Positions 1 to 4,827 of a stretch of DNA of 6,010 nucleotides are shown piece by piece (positions within the stretch are counted from its first letter, which is position 1; every line of letters starts with the position of its first letter). The notes beneath the pieces are model-generated. The model did no database searches. It had not been told where the DNA came from and worked only from the letters and a program-made list of their open reading frames with translations. The stretch covers positions 29,492 to 35,501 of the forward strand of contig DCZN01000063.1 in NCBI GenBank assembly GCA_002331625.1. Reading direction: 5' to 3'. The DNA is from Nitrospira sp. UBA2083 (GTDB lineage Bacteria > Nitrospirota > Nitrospiria > Nitrospirales > Nitrospiraceae). The position numbers were made by a program, and so were the translations under genes.

Positions 1-90
1 ATTTGAGCTCCCGGCATACGACGCCACCACCGGCATCACCGCCAGCCCCACCATGCACACCAACCGAAAAATCACGGTCAGCTTCGCCAC
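1..90 (-). CDS. N-terminus of an exported protein, cut by the left window edge
   Basis: After the Rieske stop codon (80-78) the minus strand opens a frame that runs to base 1 without a stop. It can start at GTG 90-88, overlapping the Rieske gene by 13 nt, or at GTG 75-73. From the first start the 30 visible residues begin MAKLTVIFRL and have the shape of a Sec signal peptide: K3 and R9 up front, a hydrophobic core (about residues 10-23), then A-S-Y-A followed by G-S, a good signal-peptidase I site after A26. The overlap with the upstream stop suggests translational coupling and one operon with the Rieske gene. No strong Shine-Dalgarno decides the start; I favour GTG 90 because it adds a positive residue and gives stop-start overlap. 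The mature protein is outside the window, so its function is unknown. The signal-peptide reading is visible in the sequence; the gene call is inference. Confidence 0.5.
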   Translation of the reverse strand, partial: MAKLTVIFRLVCMVGLAVMPVVASYAGSSN

Positions 91-1160
91 CGAAGCGTCA
101 CCCGTTCTTTAAGAGGGTGGTCAAAGGGTCGTCCGGTCTGAATGGACTCAAGATGGGCCGCTTTCAATTTGTAGTACCATTTGGCCGGCATATCGGCATC
201 ACCCAAGAACATCGACGAGGGTTTGTGCCGAAGGCCTACGGCCAGGTGCTTCATCGCCCGCTCATCCTGTCCCAGAAACATCTTGGTCAACGTACGAAAA
301 ATAAAATTGCCGAACGGAAGCCAATGTAATCCCTGCCAATAGGCGGAAAAATCAATGCGACATTCCATGTCGGAGACAGGGGTGGCCATCAACCGATTGG
401 CCAGCCATGCCCGGCCACATTGCATCAGTTCCACCCGCTGGTTCGGGAGTACAAAGTCGATTGTGGTGGTTAATGGTCCCCCGTAGATGCGCTCCATCCA
501 ATGAAACGGCCCGCTGTTCTTCGCCGGCCGGTGGGCGGTCATTCGGAAGCCATTCGGGATCGGTTCAAAGATTTTCGTTTTCTCATGCATCCGCGCGTCA
601 CTGCGCCACCACGAATGCACGTAGGGACCATGGACCGGGTCGATGAGCCCGATGACGCCATCGTCCGGGGTGCAGGTATAGATCAGCGAAATGTGGAAAG
701 ATTGCCGAGGCTCCGAGGGAAGCGGCATACGTGGAGCCGGAGGTACTGAATCGAGGTTTCCTCGTTCATCGGCCAAATACAGCCAAATCATCCCGTCCGT
801 TTCTGTGGCCGGATAGGTCGCGACGCCGATCTTGTCGGATTGTAGACTCCCTCCCTCGGGGAGAGCTGGGATCCGCTGACAGCGACCCTTGGTATCAAAC
901 TGCCACCCATGATACGGACATTCCACCCGTTCGCCGTCGAATCGGCCGAACGACATCGGCATCCCGCGATGCGGACAGATATCGCGCATTGCCGCAAGAC
1001 TGCCCGCGCGATCACGACAGAGCACGATCGGCAGACCCAACATCTGCAGCCCTTTCATCGTACCTGGGCGCAGGGTATGGCTGGGTACGGCTGGATACCA
1101 GAACCCAAAGAGTGGCGCGCTTCTGGACGGGAGAACCTCGGGCAAGGATTGTTGGATCAT
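78..1160 (-). CDS. Rieske [2Fe-2S] non-heme iron oxygenase, alpha-subunit type
   Basis: Encodes 360 residues from ATG 1160-1158. The N-terminal Rieske domain (about residues 18-130) has the full cluster signature C62-x-H64 ... C81-x2-H84 (CPHRG and CPYHGW), with a 16-residue gap between H64 and C81. The catalytic half carries D174-x2-H177-x4-H182 (DPVHGPYVH), the mononuclear-iron and electron-bridging motif of ring-hydroxylating oxygenases. D299 in GQDERAMK is the likely third iron ligand by position. This domain order and length fit cytoplasmic single-component oxygenases of the vanillate demethylase/pheophorbide oxygenase/KshA kind, which take electrons from a separate reductase and hydroxylate or demethylate an organic substrate. 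No reductase or ferredoxin gene is adjacent. The usual Asn/Asp four residues before the bridging Asp is I170 here. The Shine-Dalgarno is weak, but a good promoter lies about 58 nt upstream of the start. The family is certain; the substrate cannot be read from the sequence. Confidence 0.93.
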   Translation of the reverse strand: MIQQSLPEVLPSRSAPLFGFWYPAVPSHTLRPGTMKGLQMLGLPIVLCRDRAGSLAAMRDICPHRGMPMSFGRFDGERVECPYHGWQFDTKGRCQRIPALPEGGSLQSDKIGVATYPATETDGMIWLYLADERGNLDSVPPAPRMPLPSEPRQSFHISLIYTCTPDDGVIGLIDPVHGPYVHSWWRSDARMHEKTKIFEPIPNGFRMTAHRPAKNSGPFHWMERIYGGPLTTTIDFVLPNQRVELMQCGRAWLANRLMATPVSDMECRIDFSAYWQGLHWLPFGNFIFRTLTKMFLGQDERAMKHLAVGLRHKPSSMFLGDADMPAKWYYKLKAAHLESIQTGRPFDHPLKERVTLRWRS

Positions 1161-1217
1161 GAAGGTCTTTCAATATAGAGAAGAAACGTGAGGACAGAGG
1201 GCATACAATGAATTTCG

Positions 1218-1246
1218 ACTATAACCAGGGGATGAGGGCAGGTCAA
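1218..1246 (-). promoter_or_regulatory. Sigma70-type promoter for the Rieske oxygenase gene
   Basis: On the minus strand, TTGACC (1246-1241, 5 of 6 to consensus) is followed after exactly 17 nt by TATAGT (1223-1218, 5 of 6). Transcription would begin near 1211, giving a leader of about 50 nt before ATG 1160. It is correctly oriented and is the best match in the divergent gap. Inferred from sequence only. Confidence 0.65.
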
Positions 1247-1272
1247 GCAGAGTGGCCCGGTTACTCAGTTCC

Positions 1273-1299
1273 TTGACACCCCAAAGGATCACATACTAT
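1273..1299 (+). promoter_or_regulatory. Candidate promoter for the dsrE2-tusA unit
   Basis: A perfect -35 hexamer TTGACA (1273-1278) is followed after a short 15-nt gap by TACTAT (1294-1299, 4 of 6 to TATAAT). Transcription would begin near 1306, about 36 nt before ATG 1342. The short spacer and imperfect -10 suggest a weak or activator-dependent promoter. It overlaps the dyad at 1299-1316. Confidence 0.4.
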
Positions 1300-1316
1300 T
1301 CTGTTCTTGTACAGAA
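1299..1316. promoter_or_regulatory. Inverted repeat TTCTGT-N6-ACAGAA, candidate operator
   Basis: Perfect 6-bp arms (1299-1304 and 1311-1316) are separated by TCTTGT. The dyad sits across the predicted -10 end and start site of the dsrE2 promoter, where a dimeric repressor would block transcription. The half-site spacing (CTG-N8-CAG) does not match the gammaproteobacterial LexA box (CTG-N10-CAG). No regulator gene is in the window, so the binding protein is unknown. It could also be chance or an RNA hairpin in the leader. Confidence 0.3.
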
Positions 1317-1341
1317 TTCGATGGTGCGAGGAGGTGACCTC

Positions 1342-1872
1342 ATGATTGCCACACAGCTTGAACCAGCGGCAACGTTGGCACAACTCCAAGAATCCAAGCC
1401 CGAGCGAGTCACCATTGTATTATTGAGCGGCGATCTCGATCGAGCAATGGCGGCCTTTATCATCGCCACAGGTGCCGCAGCGATGGGCATGCGTGTGACG
1501 ATATTCTTTACGTTTTGGGGGCTCAACGCCATCCGGAGAAAGGGCGCCACGAGTTCGGCCAAAGATTGGATTCGCCGGATGTTTGGGGTGCTCAATCGAG
1601 GCGGGGCCTCGACGCTTCCCCTGTCTCGATTTCATTTTGGTGGCTTGGGAACAAAAATGATGCAGAAGGTGATGAAGCAAAATCGGATGCCAGATGTACC
1701 CGAATTGATGCAGACCGCCCTCGATCTGGGCGTAAACTTTATCGCTTGCACGACCACCATGGGACTCATGGGCATTACCAAGGATACACTCATCGATGGG
1801 ATCGATCAGTTTGCCGGTGTGACAACGTATCTGGCCGAAGCCAAACAAGGCAGTGTGAACCTGTTTATCTAA
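1342..1872 (+). CDS. dsrE2: DsrE2-like (DsrE/F superfamily) sulfur-carrier protein
   Basis: Encodes 176 residues. ATG 1342 is chosen over upstream in-frame starts because AGGAGGTGA (1329-1337), a near-perfect anti-16S match, lies 7 nt before it counted from GGAGG. A Rossmann-like DsrE fold is indicated by an early strand (VTIVLLSGDLD, residues 23-33), a hydrophobic helix (about 34-50), the family-typical TIFFTFWGLN (53-62), and IACTTTMGLMGI (135-146), which holds C136, the only cysteine. The C-terminal part contains IDGIDQFAGVTTYL. DsrE2-type proteins are small sulfur-handling partners of TusA and rhodanese in sulfur-oxidising bacteria and archaea, and the active cysteine carries a persulfide. 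The next gene is a TusA homologue, which strongly supports this role. The two hydrophobic stretches (36-50 and 53-62) could contact the membrane, but I would not call firm transmembrane helices. Family assignment is confident; the exact reaction is inferred. Confidence 0.85.
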   Translation: MIATQLEPAATLAQLQESKPERVTIVLLSGDLDRAMAAFIIATGAAAMGMRVTIFFTFWGLNAIRRKGATSSAKDWIRRMFGVLNRGGASTLPLSRFHFGGLGTKMMQKVMKQNRMPDVPELMQTALDLGVNFIACTTTMGLMGITKDTLIDGIDQFAGVTTYLAEAKQGSVNLFI

Positions 1873-1902
1873 ATTCCAGGCTAAAGGTTTAGGTCAAGGT
1901 AA

Positions 1903-1923
1903 AGAAGTCGGTTATCCGCTTCT
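1903..1923 (+). other. Intercistronic hairpin between dsrE2 and tusA
   Basis: AGAAG (1903-1907), bulged T, CGG (1909-1911), loop TTAT, CCG (1916-1918), CTTCT (1919-1923) fold into an 8-bp stem with a tight tetraloop. No T-tract follows, so it is not an intrinsic terminator. Lying in the 85-nt gap of a two-gene unit, it could stabilise the upstream message or set the ratio of the two proteins. A longer 7-bp inverted repeat (AGGCTAA 1878-1884, TTAGCCT 1929-1935) encloses it. Confidence 0.4.
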
Positions 1924-1957
1924 CAAGCTTAGCCTATACATTGAGGGAGTTCTACTG

Positions 1958-2200
1958 ATGCAAGCCGATGTCAAGCTCGATACATTGGGGTACTTTTGTC
2001 CGATGCCGATTATTCTGACATCGAAGAAAATCAAAGAGCTGGCCTTGGGACAGGTGCTGGAGGTTGTTTCCGATGACGAGGGTATCAAGAAGGATATGCC
2101 GGCGTGGTGTGAGACCACGGGCCATCAAATGATGGGCTTGGAAGAAGAACAGGCAAAATCCGGCCGAATCTACAAAGCCTTTGTCAAAAAGACAAAATAA
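1958..2200 (+). CDS. tusA: TusA/SirA-family sulfur carrier protein
   Basis: An 80-residue protein, the normal family length. ATG 1958 is preceded by GAGGGAG (1943-1949) at good spacing. The diagnostic motif is C14-P-M-P at the start of the first helix (LGYFCPMPIILTSKKIKEL). C14 is the expected persulfide-carrying residue. The rest follows the two-layer alpha/beta plan: strand QVLEVVSDD (32-40), then KKDMPAWCETTGHQM, with a second cysteine C51 in the helix, and the last strand IYKAFVKK. TusA proteins pass sulfane sulfur between cytoplasmic partners for tRNA thiolation, cofactor synthesis or sulfur oxidation. Pairing with dsrE2 upstream, without the tRNA-thiolation genes tusBCD, points to the rhodanese/TusA/DsrE2 type of relay rather than tRNA modification; this last step is inference. 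The gene ends just before a strong terminator. Confidence 0.9.
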   Translation: MQADVKLDTLGYFCPMPIILTSKKIKELALGQVLEVVSDDEGIKKDMPAWCETTGHQMMGLEEEQAKSGRIYKAFVKKTK

Positions 2201-2230
2201 TTCAACCTTCTTCAAAAGAGAATCAGATCA

Positions 2231-2272
2231 AAAGCCGGAAGGACGATCGGTAGTCCTCCGGCTTTGTTGTTT
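2231..2272 (+). terminator. Rho-independent terminator after tusA
   Basis: AAAGCCGG (2231-2238), one unpaired A, AGGAC (2240-2244), loop GATCGGTA, GTCCT (2253-2257), CCGGCTTT (2258-2265) form a 13-bp GC-rich stem. It is followed by GTTGTTT, an imperfect T-tract. It closes the dsrE2-tusA transcript 30 nt after the tusA stop and ends only 17 nt before the ftcD start. Confidence 0.85.
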
Positions 2273-2289
2273 GAGCAAGCGTACGTGCT

Positions 2290-3756
2290 ATGGATCGAAT
2301 CGTCGAATGCGTGCCCAATTTTAGCGAGGGCCAGGACCGGGCGACAGTCCAGGCCTTACTCGACGCGGTGACGTCGACACCCCACGTGGTGCTCTTGGAC
2401 CATTCGATGGATCCGGACCATCATCGGTCGGTGTTGACATTCTGCGGCGATCCAGACACCGTTGCCGAGGCAGCCTTTCGTGCCATCCGTATTGCGGCCA
2501 ACCGCATTGATCTGCACACACATGCCGGTGCGCATCCTCGTGTGGGTGCAACCGACGTAGTCCCTTTTATTCCGATCAAAGGGACAACCATGGAAGACTG
2601 CATACAGCTGGCGACACGACTCGGGGCGCGAGTCGGACGTGAACTGGAGATCCCCGTGTTTCTGTACGAACAGGCCGCACGCCATCCTCATCACGCTCCG
2701 CTTGAAGCCGTGAGACGGGGAGGGCTTGAGGGCTTGGCGTTCCGGATAGCCTCCGATCCTGATTGGACTCCCGACTTTGGCCCACCTCGGCTGCATCCAA
2801 GCGCGGGAGCTATCGTGATCGGCGCCCGGCCCCCGCTGATCGCCTACAACGTGAATCTCCGGACCACGGATGCCGACCTAGCCCGTTCGATCGCCAGAAC
2901 CATCCGTCAATCAAACGGGGGACTGCCGCATCTGAAGGCGATCGGCGTCAGGTTAGTCAGTCGCGGGATGGTGCAAGTGGCCATGAACCTCACCGACTAT
3001 CGTGTCACCCCGATCCAGGCTGTCTTCCAGGCCGTCAAAGCGGAAGCAGCCAAGCATGGGGCTGAAATCGCCGGAAGCGAGTTGATCGGACTCGTTCCTC
3101 AAGCGGCATTGGACCAAGCTGCAGCGGCAGCTCTACAATTCGAACGATTTGATCCCTTGCAAGTCCTTGAAACAAGACTAGCCGAAGCCCTCTTGAAGCA
3201 GAAGGAGCCGGATCCCACGCTATCAGACTTTCTTTGTGCCGTGGCCGAAGCAAAACCGTCTCCCGCTGGGGGCAGTGTGGCAGCGCTCGTCGGCGCCTTA
3301 GCGGCTTCCCTTGGGGTGATGGGGGCACGGCTCGGTCACCGTGCAGATCCGGAGCAACGTTTGCTGGCCTTAAGCCGGCGCCTTCATCAACTTGTTCAAG
3401 AAGATGCCGCAGCGTATGAAGGAGTCGTAACCGCCTACCAGATTCCCAAGCAGCACACTGATCGCCCTCTCGCCGTTTCTCAGGCACTCAATAGAGCAAC
3501 AGAGGTCCCTCTGGAGATTGCTGAGCTAGCCTGCGAGGTAGCGCGAGTCCTCCAGGATCAGCGAAAGGTAGTAAAGCCGTCGGTTCAATCAGATTTGACA
3601 GTCGGTCTATTCATGGCGATTGCAGCTGCTCAGGCCGGGCTATTTACGGCACAAACGAATTTAAATATTCAACAAAATCATGCACTTGCTAATGAGATAC
3701 GGATCAGAGCCGCCAAGGTGACCGAAATCCTTGAGGAACTCAAGGTGTTGTGTTAG
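2290..3756 (+). CDS. ftcD: Glutamate formimidoyltransferase / formiminotetrahydrofolate cyclodeaminase fusion
   Basis: Encodes 488 residues in two modules. The formiminotransferase part (about 1-300) opens with IVECVPNFSEG (4-14), then DHHRSVLTFCGDP (43-55) and THAGAHPRVGATDVVPFIP (77-95). H82 matches in position and context the catalytic His82 of the mammalian enzyme. The C-terminal cyclodeaminase (about 308-488) has the helix-bundle signature PSPAGGSVAAL (323-333) and later VQSDLTVG (432-439). The first module moves the formimino group of N-formiminoglutamate to tetrahydrofolate. The second removes ammonia to give 5,10-methenyl-tetrahydrofolate, the end of one histidine-degradation route and a source of one-carbon units. 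The mammalian fusion is 541 residues, so the linker here is shorter. No hut genes lie nearby. The start has almost no Shine-Dalgarno and stands 17 nt after a terminator, so its expression is unclear; an internal start would cut into the conserved VECVPNFSEG, so ATG 2290 is kept. Confidence 0.93.
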   Translation: MDRIVECVPNFSEGQDRATVQALLDAVTSTPHVVLLDHSMDPDHHRSVLTFCGDPDTVAEAAFRAIRIAANRIDLHTHAGAHPRVGATDVVPFIPIKGTTMEDCIQLATRLGARVGRELEIPVFLYEQAARHPHHAPLEAVRRGGLEGLAFRIASDPDWTPDFGPPRLHPSAGAIVIGARPPLIAYNVNLRTTDADLARSIARTIRQSNGGLPHLKAIGVRLVSRGMVQVAMNLTDYRVTPIQAVFQAVKAEAAKHGAEIAGSELIGLVPQAALDQAAAAALQFERFDPLQVLETRLAEALLKQKEPDPTLSDFLCAVAEAKPSPAGGSVAALVGALAASLGVMGARLGHRADPEQRLLALSRRLHQLVQEDAAAYEGVVTAYQIPKQHTDRPLAVSQALNRATEVPLEIAELACEVARVLQDQRKVVKPSVQSDLTVGLFMAIAAAQAGLFTAQTNLNIQQNHALANEIRIRAAKVTEILEELKVLC

Positions 3757-3799
3757 ACTCCGCCCCCGGTTCTGCAAAGTGATAAGAAACCATAAGCAA

Positions 3800-3825
3800 C
3801 AGGCCAACTTGGCCTGAGAAAGTTG
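3800..3825 (+). promoter_or_regulatory. Two mutually exclusive hairpins in the leader of rpsU
   Basis: CAGGCC (3800-3805) pairs with GGCCTG (3811-3816) around loop AACTT; at DNA level this is a 17-bp inverted repeat with 8-bp arms. CAACTT (3805-3810) can instead pair with AAGTTG (3820-3825), which would destroy the first stem and reach the possible ribosome site GAAAG (3825-3829). No T-tract follows, so termination of ftcD here is unlikely. A switch controlling bS21 translation is possible but unproven. Confidence 0.35.
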
Positions 3826-3837
3826 AAAGCCTACCGG

Positions 3838-4032
3838 ATGGAAATCAAAGTTTTTAATAATAACGTCGAAAAAGCCCTCAAAGTCGCAAAGAAGAAGCTG
3901 GCCGGTGAGGGACTGTTCCGTGAGCTCAAGCGCCGCCGTTTCTACGAAAAGCCGAGTGTGCGGAAGAAAGCCAAGCAGCGCGAAGCTCAACGACGCCGTC
4001 AGAAGTGGTTATCAAAGCGGAAACCTGACTAA
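3838..4032 (+). CDS. rpsU: 30S ribosomal protein bS21
   Basis: A 64-residue, extremely basic protein. The start is taken at ATG 3838 (MEIKVFNNNVEKALK) because it lines up with the N-terminus of known bS21. The in-frame TTG at 3823 would add five unrelated residues and lies inside the leader hairpin. The family core is clear: EKALKVAKKKLAGEGLFREL, then the hallmark RRRFYEKPS (34-42), then an Arg/Lys-rich tail ending KRKPD. bS21 sits on the platform of the small subunit near the anti-Shine-Dalgarno end of 16S rRNA and helps select mRNA starts. The common neighbours of rpsU (dnaG, yqeY) are absent; it lies between ftcD and nth. Only a weak GAAAG precedes the start, fitting control at translation. 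Confidence 0.92.
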   Translation: MEIKVFNNNVEKALKVAKKKLAGEGLFRELKRRRFYEKPSVRKKAKQREAQRRRQKWLSKRKPD

Positions 4033-4097
4033 AGACAGGCTCAGGAGTCTCCGCTCTTCTCACCACAACCGCCTCCCCCATTCGTGACGATTCCTCT

Positions 4098-4757
4098 ATG
4101 CGTCAGGAGCAAATCCATGCCGCCATTCGTATTGTCAGGCGGGAGATTCGCCGCTGGCCGGAACCAGTCGTTGGAGTCGTCGCTAAAGAATCAAATCGCG
4201 ATCCCTTTCTCATTCTTATTTCCACCGTCCTCAGTTTACGAACCAAAGATAAGACGACCAGGGAAGCAGGCGATCGGCTCTTCGCCCTAGCCCGTACCCC
4301 AGCGACCATGCTCAAGCTACCGCTGAAGAAAGTCGAGCGAGCAATCTACCCGGTCGGCTTCTACCGGACAAAGGCCAAAGCCATTCATCACATCTGCCGC
4401 CAATTGCTCGATGAGCATGGAGGCAAGGTACCGGACTCGATTGATGAACTGGTTGCCTTACCAGGAGTTGGGAGAAAAACCGCGAACTTGGTGGTGACCA
4501 TCGGATATGGCAAGCCTGGGATCTGTGTCGACATTCATGTGCATCGAATCAGCAACCGATGGGGCTATATTAAAACCAAGACGCCGGAAGAATCTGAACA
4601 AGCCCTTCTGCTCAAACTCCCCAAGCAATACTGGATCACCTACAACGATCTCCTCGTCCCCTATGGGCAGAACCTCTGCCTTCCGGTCTCGCCCTTATGC
4701 AGCACCTGTAAGTTAACCGACTTGTGCGATCGGGTGGGAGTGACGAGATCTCGTTAA
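4098..4757 (+). CDS. nth: Endonuclease III, [4Fe-4S] DNA glycosylase/AP lyase
   Basis: Encodes 219 residues, close to the 211 of the E. coli enzyme. It has the helix-hairpin-helix LPGVGRKTAN (121-130), with catalytic Lys K127, and the catalytic Asp D145 in VDIHVHR. The iron-sulfur ligands are C194-x6-C201-x2-C204-x5-C210, exactly the Nth spacing. The enzyme removes oxidised pyrimidines and cuts the abasic site, the first steps of base-excision repair. The segment ISTVLSLRTKD (41-51) replaces E. coli LLSAQATD, so the position of the DNA-inserting Gln41 is R48. This, and HRISNRWGYIKTKTPEE, resemble archaeal-type endonuclease III more than the enterobacterial form (from general knowledge, not a search). 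No clear Shine-Dalgarno precedes ATG 4098. It follows rpsU by 65 nt on the same strand, and no terminator is seen between them. Confidence 0.93.
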   Translation: MRQEQIHAAIRIVRREIRRWPEPVVGVVAKESNRDPFLILISTVLSLRTKDKTTREAGDRLFALARTPATMLKLPLKKVERAIYPVGFYRTKAKAIHHICRQLLDEHGGKVPDSIDELVALPGVGRKTANLVVTIGYGKPGICVDIHVHRISNRWGYIKTKTPEESEQALLLKLPKQYWITYNDLLVPYGQNLCLPVSPLCSTCKLTDLCDRVGVTRSR

Positions 4758-4759
4758 GC

Positions 4760-4824
4760 GTAAGTGGTGACGGGTAAAACCAGTTTTTTGGAGTTCCACT
4801 TCCCCCTACCCCTTCACCCCTTAC
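4760..4824. repeat. Imperfect inverted repeat with C/G-rich heptads at a convergent gene junction
   Basis: GTAAGTGGTGACGGGTA (4760-4776) and TACCCCTTCACCCCTTAC (4807-4824) are reverse complements except for two mismatches and one gap, giving a stem of about 15 bp around a 30-nt loop. The right arm belongs to a heptad-like run (CCCCCTA, CCCCTTC, ACCCCTTA) that is G-rich on the minus strand, with three runs of four or five G. It lies between the stops of nth and the opposing DsrE gene, where a bidirectional transcription end is expected. A T6 run (4784-4789) in the loop could help plus-strand termination. Neither strand has a classical T-tract after the stem. Confidence 0.5.
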
Positions 4825-4827
4825 CAG

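Noticed and set aside
1301..1314. CTG-N8-CAG as an SOS (LexA) box
   Set aside because: The known gammaproteobacterial box needs N10, and the alphaproteobacterial and Bacillus-type boxes do not match either; no SOS gene is adjacent.
1252..1341. Upstream extension of the dsrE2 frame (30 extra residues)
   Set aside because: The extension runs over the promoter and dyad, has no ribosome site and no family resemblance, whereas AGGAGGTGA stands correctly before ATG 1342.
2180..2196. TTTGTC-AAAAA-GACAAA hairpin at the end of tusA as a terminator
   Set aside because: The stem is short and AT-rich, lies within the last codons and has no T-tract; the true terminator follows at 2231-2272.
3035..3487. 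150-codon minus-strand frame within ftcD, and similar long frames opposite the Rieske and dsrE2 genes
   Set aside because: They are shadows of well-supported genes; their translations show low-complexity Arg/Pro/His-rich composition and no recognisable motif.
3823..3837. TTG start adding five residues to bS21
   Set aside because: It lies inside a leader hairpin arm, lacks a spaced Shine-Dalgarno, and ATG 3838 matches the family N-terminus.
4034..4097. Terminator or promoter between rpsU and nth
   Set aside because: Only very short complementary pieces (AGAC/GTCT) are present; no stem with T-tract and no -35/-10 pair could be supported.
4743..4754. 12-bp palindrome ACGAGATCTCGT at the 3' end of nth
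   Set aside because: It is fully coding, cannot form a hairpin without a loop, and is not followed by a T-tract; most likely chance.
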